This document shows, piece after piece, positions 9,228 to 18,098 of a stretch of DNA of 64,000 bases (position 1 is its first letter; each line of letters opens with the position of its first letter). The position numbers were made by a program, and so were the translations under genes. This DNA comes from Chryseobacterium mulctrae (lineage in GTDB: Bacteria; Bacteroidota; Bacteroidia; Flavobacteriales; Weeksellaceae), in contig NZ_VAJL01000001.1 of the NCBI RefSeq assembly GCF_006175945.1, forward strand, positions 2,985,001-3,049,000, read 5' to 3'. The notes beneath the pieces are model-generated. The model did no database searches. It was not told where the DNA came from and saw nothing but the letters and a program-made list of their open reading frames with translations.

Positions 9228-9250
9228 AATTGATTATTTTTTAATCAATT
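9228..9250. repeat. Inverted repeat in divergent intergenic region
   Basis: AATTGATTA and TAATCAATT are perfect 9-base arms around five T bases, between the fasciclin gene and the sigma-factor gene. It could be an operator or a weak hairpin; nothing decides between these. Confidence 0.35.
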
Positions 9251-9365
9251 CTGTGTGGTACGTAATTTTTAAAACTTTTTTCTCATTATTTATATTATTT
9301 CATTACATTTGAAATGAAAAATATTCACCATCAAAACAAATTATTCAGAAGAAGAACTTATCGTT

Positions 9366-9875
9366 TTGCTGAGACAGAAAAACGAAGCTGGTTTTCATCA
9401 CTTGTATGATAACTATTCTGGTGCGTTGTATGGTGTAATTCTCAGAATTGTTCAGTCTAAAGAATATACAGAAGAGATTATTCAGGATGTTTTTGTAAAA
9501 ATCTGGAATTCCATTCATCAATATGATGCTGCGAAAGGTAGATTTTATACTTGGATGATTAATATTGCAAGAAACACGGCAATTGATTATCTTAAATCTA
9601 AAAGCTTTCAAAACCAACTTAAAAACCAACCTTTACCAGATTTCGTATATGAGAATGCGGAACTTACAACTACCAATAATTCAGATTTTATTGGGTTTAA
9701 TAAAGTGCTTGAAAGTTTGGAATCTGATAAGCAGGAACTCATTGATCTTGCCTATTATCAAGGATTTACGCAGAGTGAAATATCAGAAAAACTGAATATG
9801 CCTTTAGGTACTGTTAAAACAAAAATGCGAAATGCATTGATTAAATTAAAAGACTTGTTAAAAGATTATCAATAA
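9366..9875 (+). CDS. ECF RNA polymerase sigma factor
   Basis: 169 residues from TTG 9366, a usual ECF length. Region 2 includes FHHLYDNYSGALYG, EEIIQDVFVKIWN and RFYTWMINIARNTAIDYL; region 4 has ELIDLAYYQGFTQSEISEKLNMPLGTVKTKMRNAL, a full helix-turn-helix. The conserved frame continues upstream of the TTG (TNYSEEELIVLL) back to a stop at 9315, without a normal start. An ATG at 9314 is one base out of frame; removing one A from the A5 run at 9317-9321 would give MKIFTIKTNYSEEEL. The true start may therefore be 9314, with an indel or slippage. Anti-sigma gene follows directly. Confidence 0.88.
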   Translation: MLRQKNEAGFHHLYDNYSGALYGVILRIVQSKEYTEEIIQDVFVKIWNSIHQYDAAKGRFYTWMINIARNTAIDYLKSKSFQNQLKNQPLPDFVYENAELTTTNNSDFIGFNKVLESLESDKQELIDLAYYQGFTQSEISEKLNMPLGTVKTKMRNALIKLKDLLKDYQ

Positions 9876-9876
9876 A

Positions 9877-10701
9877 TTGGATAGTAAAGAATACATATCA
9901 TCCGGAATTCTAGAATCTTACATTCTAGGTCTTGTTTCTCCCGAGGAAGCAGGTATTTTGGAGTGTGTGATGAAGAATAATGCTGAAGTAAAAGCTGCCT
10001 ATGAAGAGGCGCAGAAAACTTTTGAATTGCTTGCAACTGCACAGGCAATGACACCACCCACTGATTTAAAAGCAAAAATCTGGGATAAAATTCAACTTGA
10101 ACAAGAAGTTGTAGAAGAGAAACCTGTAATTCCTATTAATAATGTTGAACCAAAAATGGAAACTCAACAGATAACGCAGGAAATAAAAGTAGAAAAAAGT
10201 AACAGCTGGAAAACCTTTGCGGTGGCTGCATCTGTTTTATTTTTAGTGAGTATTGGAGGTAATTTATATTGGATGAACAGCCAAAACGAAATGAAAAACG
10301 AATTAGCTGGTTTAAAGTCTGATAAGCAATCTCAGAATCTTGCGATGCAAAATCTTGAGCAAAAACTGAAGATAACTTCAAACCCAAATATGCTTAAAAT
10401 TGTTTTGGCGGGCGTTGAAAAACATCCAGAATCCAACGCTGTGGTATATTGGGATAAAACTTCAAAAGATGTTTACTTAACGGCGAATAGCTTGCCAAAA
10501 GCTCCTGAAGGAATGCAGTACCAACTTTGGGCAATTGCAGACGGAAAACCAGTGAGCGCAGGAATGTACACCGACGAAAAAGATGCTAAAATAGCTTTAG
10601 CCAATATTCCGAATGCGCAGGCTTTTGCCATTACTTTAGAAAAAGAAGGCGGAAGCACAATTCCTACAATGGAAAACATGTATGTAATGGGAGGAGTTTA
10701 A
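9877..10701 (+). CDS. Anti-sigma factor (RskA C-terminal type)
   Basis: 274 residues starting with TTG one base after the sigma stop, so translation is probably coupled. The cytoplasmic N-terminus (SGILESYILGLVSPEE) is the ZAS-like part that binds the sigma factor. A single membrane helix lies near residues 112-130 (TFAVAASVLFLVSIGGNLYW), then a short coiled segment and the anti-sigma-K C-terminal domain (GVEKHPESNAVVYWDKTSKDVYL, MQYQLWAIADGKPVSAG). It would hold the sigma factor at the inner membrane and release it on an envelope signal. No anti-sigma zinc cysteines are seen. Confidence 0.88.
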   Translation: MDSKEYISSGILESYILGLVSPEEAGILECVMKNNAEVKAAYEEAQKTFELLATAQAMTPPTDLKAKIWDKIQLEQEVVEEKPVIPINNVEPKMETQQITQEIKVEKSNSWKTFAVAASVLFLVSIGGNLYWMNSQNEMKNELAGLKSDKQSQNLAMQNLEQKLKITSNPNMLKIVLAGVEKHPESNAVVYWDKTSKDVYLTANSLPKAPEGMQYQLWAIADGKPVSAGMYTDEKDAKIALANIPNAQAFAITLEKEGGSTIPTMENMYVMGGV

Positions 10702-10727
10702 AACTTTTCTTTAACAATAAATTGAAA

Positions 10728-10755
10728 ATCTCTTATCATCGATAAGAGATTTTTT
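10728..10755 (+). terminator. Terminator of sigma/anti-sigma operon
   Basis: AATCTCTTATC / GATAAGAGATT with a 3-base loop and a following T run. The gene on the other strand ends at 10759, so this hairpin may serve both directions. Confidence 0.85.
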
Positions 10756-10758
10756 GTT

Positions 10759-12552
10759 TTATTCAGCATTGAAAAATTCCCAGATTACTTTCGCTTTAGA
10801 TTTTCCTAAAATTTCTTCTAAAGTTTCTAGGTTGGCTTCTTTTATTCTTTTGACTGATTTTAGTTTAGATAAAAGCAATTCAATTGTTTTTTCACCAACC
10901 CCCGGAATTTCCTCAAGCTCAGATTTTATGGTAGAATTGGTACGTCTTGTTCTGTGATGTTTTACGCCAAAACGGTGGGCTTCATCACGTACTTGTTGTA
11001 AAATCTTAAGCGTTTCAGATTTTTTATCGAGATATAAAGGAATAGGATCTTCAGGAAAGAAAATTTCTTCGAGTCTTTTGGCAATTCCCACAATGGTAAT
11101 TTTTCCGTAAAGACCAAGAAGTTTTAAACTTTTTACAGCAGAAGATAGCTGTCCTTTTCCACCATCGATCAAAATTAATTGAGGTAAACTTTCGCCTTCC
11201 TCCAACATTCTTTTGTAGCGTCTGAAAATGACTTCTTCCATGGTTTTAAAATCATCAGGACCGATAACCGTTTTAGGATGGAAAATTCTGTAGTCAGCCT
11301 TACTCGGTTTTCCGTTTTTAAAAACAACACATGCCGAAACCGGATTGGTTCCCTGAATATTTGAGTTGTCAAAACCTTCAATATGTCTCGGTTCTACAGG
11401 CATTCTTAATAGCTTTTGCATTTCTGCCATAATTCTGTTAGAATGTCTTTCGGGATCTACAATCTGTACCTGTTTTAATTTTTCAATTCTGTATTCTTTG
11501 GCGTTTTTTTCAGAAAGTTCAACGATTCTTTTTTTATCGCCGACTTTCGGAACAATCAGCTTTACGTTCGGAATTTCAACGGTTAAGTGAAACGGAAGCA
11601 AAACTTCTTTAGAATCAGAATCAAATTTTTGGCGGATTTCTATCAAAGCCTCTTCCATGATCTCTTCATCGGTTTCTTCAAGCATTTTCTTGATCTCTGT
11701 GGTAAAACTTTGAATAATATTTCCGTTCCTGATCTTGAAATAATTAACATAAGCCGCAGTCTCATCACTCGTCATTCCGAAAACATCTACATCATCAATA
11801 TCCGGATTTACTACGGTATGTTTCACCTGATAATCCTCCAAAATATCCAGTCTTTCTTTAATGAGCTGTGCATTTTCAAACTGAAGATTAGACGCATATT
11901 TCGTCATTTGATTGATCAAATATTCTTTTGCTCTTCGGAAATCTCCTTTTACAATCCCACGAATTGCATCGATTTTTTCGTCGTAATCTTCCTTGCTTTC
12001 CAAATCTTCACACGGTCCTTCACAGTTTTTTATATGAAACTCAAGACAGACCTTGTATTTACCTTCCTCAATTTTTTTCGGAGATAAATTTAAATTGCAG
12101 GTACGAAGTTTATAAATATGCTTAATTGTGTCTAATAAAATCTTTGCAGGACGTACTTTTGCGTAAGGTCCAAAATATTCCGAACCGTCTTTTATTTTAT
12201 TTCTCGTAAGAAAAATCCTTGGAAAATCTTCATTTTTAATACAAATCCACGGATAAGTTTTATCATCTTTCAACATCACGTTGTAGAAAGGCTGATGTTC
12301 TTTAATCAGATTGTTTTCCAATAAAAGAGCGTCGTATTCACTGTTGACAATAGTGGTTTCAAGACGGTTGATCTTTCCGACCATAATTCTGGTACGGTAC
12401 CCGGAAAGCGTTTTGTTGAAATAAGAAAGTACTCTTTTCTTTAGGTTTTTAGCCTTTCCTACATACAGCAGATTTTCGTTTTTATCATAATATCGATAAA
12501 CGCCGGGTTCTGAAGGTAAAGTTTTAAGCTGTAATTCTAAAGACGGATTCAT
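10759..12552 (-). CDS. uvrC: Excinuclease ABC subunit C
   Basis: 597 residues, full length. The N-terminal GIY-YIG nuclease (PGVYRYYDKNENLLYVGKAK, residues 15-35 onward) makes the 3' cut, a UVR motif near residues 205-240 (NLQFENAQLIKERLDIL) contacts UvrB, the RNase H-like nuclease (IEGFDNSNIQGTNPVSACVV, then ILIDGGKGQLSSAV) makes the 5' cut, and a C-terminal HhH region (IPGVGEKTIELLLSKL) binds DNA. A Cys cluster is present near residues 150-180. It acts in nucleotide excision repair with UvrA and UvrB, which are not in this window. Confidence 0.97.
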   Translation of the reverse strand: MNPSLELQLKTLPSEPGVYRYYDKNENLLYVGKAKNLKKRVLSYFNKTLSGYRTRIMVGKINRLETTIVNSEYDALLLENNLIKEHQPFYNVMLKDDKTYPWICIKNEDFPRIFLTRNKIKDGSEYFGPYAKVRPAKILLDTIKHIYKLRTCNLNLSPKKIEEGKYKVCLEFHIKNCEGPCEDLESKEDYDEKIDAIRGIVKGDFRRAKEYLINQMTKYASNLQFENAQLIKERLDILEDYQVKHTVVNPDIDDVDVFGMTSDETAAYVNYFKIRNGNIIQSFTTEIKKMLEETDEEIMEEALIEIRQKFDSDSKEVLLPFHLTVEIPNVKLIVPKVGDKKRIVELSEKNAKEYRIEKLKQVQIVDPERHSNRIMAEMQKLLRMPVEPRHIEGFDNSNIQGTNPVSACVVFKNGKPSKADYRIFHPKTVIGPDDFKTMEEVIFRRYKRMLEEGESLPQLILIDGGKGQLSSAVKSLKLLGLYGKITIVGIAKRLEEIFFPEDPIPLYLDKKSETLKILQQVRDEAHRFGVKHHRTRRTNSTIKSELEEIPGVGEKTIELLLSKLKSVKRIKEANLETLEEILGKSKAKVIWEFFNAE

Positions 12553-12596
12553 ATCACAAAATTAAGCATTCTCAATGTATTTTATACCAACAAAAA

Positions 12597-12619
12597 AAGC
12601 TGCAGAAATTCTACAGCTT
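12597..12619 (-). terminator. Terminator-like hairpin
   Basis: AAGCTGCAGAA / TTCTACAGCTT with one bulged pair and an A run on the left (T run on the minus strand). It ends leftward transcription of the gene stopping at 12641. Confidence 0.7.
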
Positions 12620-12640
12620 CAGATTTATCATTAAATAATT

Positions 12641-13402
12641 TTATCCTTTTGTCATTTCGGTGTATTGACTCACCAAAAAGCTGAAATAATCCCATTCTAC
12701 AGATTTTTTAGGATATTTTTTCATGAATTCTGTATTGTCGCCAAATAAGAAATCATAATTGTCTTCAAAATCATCTTTGTGCAACCACATTACTTTGTCG
12801 CCTTTTTTCACATAGAAAGATTTAATAACTCCGCCACCCAATTGAGGACCACCAAAAGAAACACCTCCGGTTTCTTTAGCTCTCGGATCATGATAAACGG
12901 AGATAATGTCGCTGAATTCAGGATTGATAAGCTGCATCAAAAATTCTTTTTCATCTTTTTTATTCTTTAAAGAAACAGTTTGATTCACAAAGTGAATGTT
13001 TTCACCGGTTGTATTTTTTGTCAGTTTTTTGGTTCCGAAGTTTCTGATGTTTCCAAAATATTTTCCAACTTTTGCAATTTTTTCAGCGTTACTTGGGTAA
13101 ATATACATTTCACTTACATTTTCAGCATTAAAAGTCATTTGCTTTTTTGTAGCGCTGTCTTTAATGGCAATTTCGTAGATCTGTCCTTTTTTAGAATCAA
13201 CTTTACTGCAATATCCTTTATTTACAGTTCCGTCTTTCATGATAATAGTAGATATTTTCTTTGGAGACGGAATATTGAAACCTTCATTGAAAAGATAAGT
13301 TTCCATTTTTTTGATGTCTTCCTTAGAATACTTCACCTTGTCTTGAGCGAATGAGAATGCACTTGTGAATGAAAGTGCCCATAATAGAGCTTTAAATTTC
13401 AT
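12641..13402 (-). CDS. Secreted protein of unknown function
   Basis: 253 residues with a clear signal peptide (cut near FSFAQ). The mature part has a strand-rich region with IIMKDGTVNKGYCSKVDSKK, resembling flavobacterial periplasmic or outer-membrane-associated proteins with a DGT turn, and a C-terminal part with GGVSFGGPQLGGGV followed by KSFYVKKGDKVMWLHKDDF. No catalytic motif is evident and no membrane helix follows the signal. The gene stands alone between uvrC and hutH with its own terminator. I do not recognise a named family. Confidence 0.7.
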   Translation of the reverse strand: MKFKALLWALSFTSAFSFAQDKVKYSKEDIKKMETYLFNEGFNIPSPKKISTIIMKDGTVNKGYCSKVDSKKGQIYEIAIKDSATKKQMTFNAENVSEMYIYPSNAEKIAKVGKYFGNIRNFGTKKLTKNTTGENIHFVNQTVSLKNKKDEKEFLMQLINPEFSDIISVYHDPRAKETGGVSFGGPQLGGGVIKSFYVKKGDKVMWLHKDDFEDNYDFLFGDNTEFMKKYPKKSVEWDYFSFLVSQYTEMTKG

Positions 13403-13584
13403 AAATATTAGTTTAAATTATTTCGGTAAAAATAACTAAATAATTGATGATTTGATAAAATATTTTAAGGATGTCGAAGTTTTTTATAAATCTGAATATT
13501 GTCTTATTTAAGGATACCATATTTTACTTTAATAGTCTTTTTAAGTATGATTCAAAATGTGTATTTTTAGGCAAATTTTTTGAA

Positions 13585-15075
13585 ATGATATACGGTATAG
13601 ATACTTTCAGTTTTCATGATGTTTTGGAAATCTGTAAAGACCCAAATAAAGCTACATTAAATAAAGAAGCGAAAGAGCAAATTTTAAAATCTCAGAATAA
13701 TGTAAAACAGATTGTAGAGTCAGATCGATGTGTTTATGGGATCAATACAGGATTCGGACCGCTTTGTGATACTAAAATTTCGGCTGATGAAACAGCTCAG
13801 CTTCAGTACAATTTAATTATTTCTCACGCAGTAGGAGTAGGGAAACCGATTGATAAAGAATTTTCAAAAATTATGATGATTGCGAAAGTTCATGCGTTGT
13901 CTAAAGGTTTTTCGGGAGTTTCTTTGGAAGTGATTGAAAGAATTATTCTGATGCTTGAAAAAGATATTATTCCTGTAGTTCCGGAGCAAGGTTCTGTAGG
14001 AGCTTCGGGAGATTTGGCTCCTCTTTCACATTTGGTTTTACCACTTTTAGGACTTGGACAGGTTTGGGTAGGAAACGAAATTTTTGAAACGGCTGAAGTT
14101 TTAGAAAAAAACAATCTTGAACCATTGGTTTTAGGACCGAAGGAAGGTTTGGGATTAATCAACGGAACTCAGTTTATTCTGGCTCATGCGATAAAAGGTT
14201 TAGAAAAATTTGAATATTTATTAGATTTAGCGGATATGACTGCTGCAATGAGTCTTGAAGCTTACAGAGGTTCAGCAAGTCCATTTAAAAAAGAACTTCA
14301 CGACATTAGACCGTTTGAAGGAAGCAAAAAAGTAGCGGCAAGAATGCTGAAATTTTTAAAGAATTCTGAAAACTTAAAAGCTCACGAAGAGTGCGAAAGA
14401 GTACAGGACCCTTATTCTATGAGATGTGTTCCTCAGGTTCACGGTGCAAGTAGAAATGCTTTTGAACATCTTAAAATGATGGCCGAAACGGAATTGAATT
14501 CTGTAACCGATAATCCGATCGTTTTAAGCGCTGAAGAATCTATTTCAGGAGGAAATTTCCACGGGCAATTAATGGCAATGCCTTTAGATTATGCAACTTT
14601 AGCTGTTGCAGAGTTAGGAAATATTTCAGACAGAAGAAGTTATTTATTGTTAGAAGGGAAATACGGTTTACCAAGATTATTAACTGAAAGCTCAGGTTTG
14701 AATTCAGGATTTATGATCCCGCAATATACTTCTGCAGCGTTGGTTACTGAGAATAAAACGCTTTGTTTCCCGGCTTCGGCGGATTCTATCCCGACAAGTT
14801 TAGGTCAGGAAGATCATGTTTCAATGGGAAGTATTTCTGGTAGAAAATTCAATCAGGTTTTAGGGAATCTTGTAAATATTTTGGCGGTTGAATTAATGTT
14901 TGCAGCACAAGGTTTAGAATTCAGAAGACCTGCAAAATGCTCAAAAATTATTGAAGAAAACTTTGCCATTCTTCGTTCTAAAGTTGATAAACTGGAAGAT
15001 GACCGATTAATCGGAAAAGATATGTTGGCGATTGCAGAGCTGATTAATGATAGAAAGTTTGTAGTGAATTTTTAA
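13585..15075 (+). CDS. hutH: Histidine ammonia-lyase
   Basis: 496 residues from the ATG at 13585. An open frame continues upstream to 13471, but those 38 codons are hydrophobic and not part of the family. The MIO cofactor triad Ala-Ser-Gly is in GSVGASGDLAPLSH (near residues 140-142). The selectivity pair is Ser-His (NLIISHAVG, residues 80-81), as in histidine lyases rather than tyrosine or phenylalanine lyases. It converts histidine to urocanate and ammonia. No other hut gene is adjacent; a GNAT acetyltransferase follows, so a wider hut operon is not visible here. Confidence 0.92.
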   Translation: MIYGIDTFSFHDVLEICKDPNKATLNKEAKEQILKSQNNVKQIVESDRCVYGINTGFGPLCDTKISADETAQLQYNLIISHAVGVGKPIDKEFSKIMMIAKVHALSKGFSGVSLEVIERIILMLEKDIIPVVPEQGSVGASGDLAPLSHLVLPLLGLGQVWVGNEIFETAEVLEKNNLEPLVLGPKEGLGLINGTQFILAHAIKGLEKFEYLLDLADMTAAMSLEAYRGSASPFKKELHDIRPFEGSKKVAARMLKFLKNSENLKAHEECERVQDPYSMRCVPQVHGASRNAFEHLKMMAETELNSVTDNPIVLSAEESISGGNFHGQLMAMPLDYATLAVAELGNISDRRSYLLLEGKYGLPRLLTESSGLNSGFMIPQYTSAALVTENKTLCFPASADSIPTSLGQEDHVSMGSISGRKFNQVLGNLVNILAVELMFAAQGLEFRRPAKCSKIIEENFAILRSKVDKLEDDRLIGKDMLAIAELINDRKFVVNF

Positions 15076-15083
15076 ATTAAATC

Positions 15084-15158
15084 TTTCGCAGATTAAATAG
15101 ATTGGGCAGATTTTATATTTTTATCTGCGAAATTTGCTAAATCTGCCAGATAAATTTT
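15084..15158. repeat. Intergenic inverted repeat (GCAGAT/ATCTGC)
   Basis: Two GCAGAT words and two ATCTGC words face each other (CGCAGATTAAATAGATTGGGCAGAT ... ATCTGCGAAATTTGCTAAATCTGCC as separated blocks), so a large imperfect hairpin can form between hutH and the acetyltransferase gene. A related fragment (CACGCAGATTTCACAGATTTACAGAG) is near 39769. It looks like a dispersed flavobacterial repeat. Confidence 0.45.
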
Positions 15159-15171
15159 AAATCCGAATAAA

Positions 15172-15618
15172 ATGCAAATTCTCAGAACTACTTCCGAAAA
15201 TTCCGATTTTCAAAATCTTGTAAAAAAGTTGGATGCTTATCTAGCAGAAATGGATGGTGAAGACCATGCTTTTTATGATCAATATAATAAAATTACTCTG
15301 CTGAAAAACTGTATCGTTATTTTTGAAAATGAAAAACCGGTTGCTTGCGGAGCGATAAAACCAATTGACGAAAACACAATGGAAGTAAAAAGAATGTTTA
15401 CACTTCCTGAGTTTCGTGGAAAAGGTTTTGCAGCGTCAATTTTAAAAGAACTGGAGATTTGGACAAAAGAATTGGGCTATGAAAAAACCGTATTAGAAAC
15501 AGGTAAGAAGCAAACAGAAGCTGTTGCTCTTTATAAAAAATGTAACTATGCTATCATTCCTAATTACGGGCAATATGCAGGAATTGAAAACAGTATCTGT
15601 TTTGAGAAAATTTTATAA
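15172..15618 (+). CDS. GNAT family N-acetyltransferase
   Basis: 148 residues, a single GNAT domain. The acetyl-CoA binding segment is visible as VKRMFTLPEFRGKGFAASIL (R/Q-x-x-G-x-G/A pattern near residues 75-92), and the C-terminal ALYKKCNYAIIP strand-helix is typical. It transfers an acetyl group from acetyl-CoA to an amine; the substrate is unknown. It follows hutH by about 100 bases with a repeat between, so co-transcription is uncertain. Confidence 0.88.
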   Translation: MQILRTTSENSDFQNLVKKLDAYLAEMDGEDHAFYDQYNKITLLKNCIVIFENEKPVACGAIKPIDENTMEVKRMFTLPEFRGKGFAASILKELEIWTKELGYEKTVLETGKKQTEAVALYKKCNYAIIPNYGQYAGIENSICFEKIL

Positions 15619-15633
15619 AAAAATATCAAAAGG

Positions 15634-15777
15634 GTCGGGCTTTAGCCCGGCTTTTCTTTTGCTCCATCAGTTTGGCTTTAGCCAAAACTTATTTACCATT
15701 TATCAACAACAGCTCCAGAGGAGCGATACCTTTGTAGGATAATAGTAAAATCCACAATTAGAACTCCGTAGGAGTTC
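15634..15777. repeat. Cluster of four small hairpins (REP-like)
   Basis: Four short palindromes lie in a row: GTCGGGCtttaGCCCGGC (15634-15651, followed by TTTTCTTTT and so a probable terminator), TTTGGCtttaGCCAAA (15671-15686), GCTCCagaGGAGC (15712-15724) and GAACTCCgtaGGAGTTC (15761-15777). The first two recur together at 25501-25552, marking a dispersed element. Confidence 0.65.
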
Positions 15778-15815
15778 AATCTTTTCCGATGTTTTTTAAG
15801 TAAGAATAGTATTTC

Positions 15816-16574
15816 TCACCATTTCTCCGTCAAATATTTCCAATATCGCTTCGGAACATGTTGAATATGCAATTTTGTGTTTTTCCTTTCTTTAATATTG
15901 GTTTTGGTAAAATAACTTTGCCAAAGGGTCTGGTATTTTTTTTCTTCTTCGTGAAATTTCTGCTGATATTGGTTTAAATCTAATTTTTCATCAGGATAAA
16001 AGAATTCACAGTTTTCTAGATCATACAACAAACCGTAATGTCTTCTCAAATCATAGATCATCCATTTTTGGTCTGCGTAACGGTCTTTAAAATGTTTTCT
16101 TATCAAAGGTAAAACATTAAAATCAGGATCAATTTTTGCAAAATAAATATCGTCCTGTAATTTTTCAAACCGTACAAAAGCAGTCATTCGATGTCTTTCT
16201 CTACTTACAGATTTGCATATTTTTGAAATTTTCAAAATATCATTATCTGCAAAATTTTGTAATATATTTTCTTCAGGATGTTTGATAGATTGTTTTACTG
16301 CTGATAAAATAAGATTTTCCATTTCCTGATCTTCAGAAAGAAAAACCTGTAATAATTGATGGATTCCCGACTTCCCAATATTTTGTTCTAATTTGTTTAA
16401 AACTCTTTCCGATTTTTCCTGTTGGGTGATCACTTCATGAATTTCTGCAAACATATTCTCCTGCTGGAAATTTTCTTTGCTACAAATCTCCACATCTTGA
16501 TACCGATATTCAAAAACTTCAAATATCGCAGTGAAAAGTCCGTCGAAACTTCCGTCGTAGAGTAGGGTGGTCAT
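15816..16574 (-). CDS. Putative DNA repair protein (TIGR03915/DUF4130 type)
   Basis: 252 residues. The start TTLLYDGSFDGLFTAIFEVFE and the middle SVSRERHRMTAFVRFEKLQDDIYFA and PLIRKHFKDRYADQKWMIYDLRRHYGLLY are characteristic of the family that accompanies a radical SAM protein and has been proposed to act in DNA repair or modification. That partner is the next gene upstream (16648-17904), transcribed in the same direction, which supports the call. The C-terminus ends in HVPKRYWKYLTEKW. The biochemical reaction is not established, so only the pairing is firm. Confidence 0.82.
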   Translation of the reverse strand: MTTLLYDGSFDGLFTAIFEVFEYRYQDVEICSKENFQQENMFAEIHEVITQQEKSERVLNKLEQNIGKSGIHQLLQVFLSEDQEMENLILSAVKQSIKHPEENILQNFADNDILKISKICKSVSRERHRMTAFVRFEKLQDDIYFAKIDPDFNVLPLIRKHFKDRYADQKWMIYDLRRHYGLLYDLENCEFFYPDEKLDLNQYQQKFHEEEKKYQTLWQSYFTKTNIKERKNTKLHIQHVPKRYWKYLTEKW

Positions 16575-16647
16575 TTAAGTTGGAGGGTTTGAGAGTATTA
16601 GAGTTATAATAGTGTTATTTGTGAAAAAATATTCGTAAAATTCGTGT

Positions 16648-17904
16648 TTAAAAAAGTGTCAATTGTTGCGAAAACTGATTCTGAAATTTCGATTGACTTC
16701 CACCAATGATCAACTTCCTTAAATTTAAATCAGTTAAATGTTTTAAAAATGGATTTCCATACGTAAAATCAATGAAAAATTTTGCCCGATTGACTGCAGC
16801 GCCCAGTTTTTTAAGATGGTCGATATTTAAAACCTGAAATTTTCTTGCACTCACAATTTTCTGTGCCGTTTTTACACCAATTCCGGGAATTCTTAGGATC
16901 ATTTTATGATCTGCAGTTTGAAGATTTACAGGAAATTGATCCAGATGTCGCAAAGCCCAGCTTAATTTCGGGTCGACTTCCAGATCAAGAAATGGCATAT
17001 TGAAATCTAAAATTTCATCAGCTTTAAAACCATAAAAACGCATCAACCAATCTGATTGATACAAACGGTTTTCCCGTAAAACAGGAACTTCCGATGTAAT
17101 CGAAGGCAAACGATTATCTACCGTAACCGGAATATAACCGGAATAATAAACCCGCTTCATTCCGTAATTTTTGTAAAAATGATCGGCAACTTTAATGATT
17201 TGTAAATCGTTTTCGTTGGTTGCCCCCACGATCATTTGTGTTGATTGTCCGGCCGGAGCAAACTTCGGAGTGCTTCTGATGATTTTCTTTTCGTCTTTAT
17301 ATTGCTGAATTCCTTTCTGAACAATCCTCATCGGCTGAAGCATATCTTCACGGTTTTTATCCGGTGCCAATAATTTTAGTCCAGATTCTGTCGGAATTTC
17401 AAGATTGACAGACAAGCGATCGGCGTAAAGCGCTGCTTCATTCATCAAATCATCACTTGCTCCGGGAATTGATTTCAAATGAATATATCCGTTGAAATTG
17501 TGTTCGGTTCTTAGTTTTTTTGCAACCCTCACCAAACGTTCCATCGTCGTATCGGCATCTTTGAAAATTCCTGAGCTTAAAAATAAGCCTTCAATATAAT
17601 TTCTTCGGTAAAAACTGATGGTTAAATCAACCACTTCTTCCACGGTAAAAGCAGCACGTTTAATATCATTCGATTTTCTGGAAATGCAATAGATACAATC
17701 GTAAATACAATGATTGGTCAAAAGGATTTTAAGGAGAGAAACACAACGTCCATCTTCAGTATAAGTGTGACAAATTCCACTTGCTGAACTGTCGCCTAAA
17801 CCACCGTTATTTTTTCTTTTTCCACCGCTTGATGAGCACGAAACATCATACTTCGCAGCATCTGCAAGTATTTCGAGTTTCTCTTTTATGCGGTCAAAAT
17901 TCAT
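16648..17904 (-). CDS. Putative DNA modification/repair radical SAM protein
   Basis: 418 residues. The iron-sulfur cluster motif CX3CX2C is in NHCIYDCIYC (near residues 66-73), and a helix-hairpin-helix lies near the C-terminus (ILRIPGIGVKTAQKIVSARKF), as in proteins that touch DNA. This matches the TIGR03916-like family found next to TIGR03915 proteins. A 73-base gap separates the two genes, so an operon is likely. Presence of both partners suggests a functional two-gene unit. Substrate and lesion are unknown. Confidence 0.85.
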   Translation of the reverse strand: MNFDRIKEKLEILADAAKYDVSCSSSGGKRKNNGGLGDSSASGICHTYTEDGRCVSLLKILLTNHCIYDCIYCISRKSNDIKRAAFTVEEVVDLTISFYRRNYIEGLFLSSGIFKDADTTMERLVRVAKKLRTEHNFNGYIHLKSIPGASDDLMNEAALYADRLSVNLEIPTESGLKLLAPDKNREDMLQPMRIVQKGIQQYKDEKKIIRSTPKFAPAGQSTQMIVGATNENDLQIIKVADHFYKNYGMKRVYYSGYIPVTVDNRLPSITSEVPVLRENRLYQSDWLMRFYGFKADEILDFNMPFLDLEVDPKLSWALRHLDQFPVNLQTADHKMILRIPGIGVKTAQKIVSARKFQVLNIDHLKKLGAAVNRAKFFIDFTYGNPFLKHLTDLNLRKLIIGGSQSKFQNQFSQQLTLF

Positions 17905-18098
17905 TTAAATAAATATTTTTAAAATGGAAAATTCAATAAGATTTTAAGCAAAATTAAGTCCAAAATTGAGAAAAGTCAGTGTTTTTAAAACAAACTTATC
18001 CACATATTTCCAAAGCAAAATTAGTATATTTACGGTCATTAATTTATGAGTGAAATCGTAAAAATTACGATTACGCACGACATATAAAAATTATCAAT

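Noticed and set aside
13471..13584. Upstream extension of hutH by 38 residues
   Set aside because: The extra residues are AT-rich, hydrophobic and unlike the family N-terminus, while the ATG at 13585 gives the usual MIYGID-type start.
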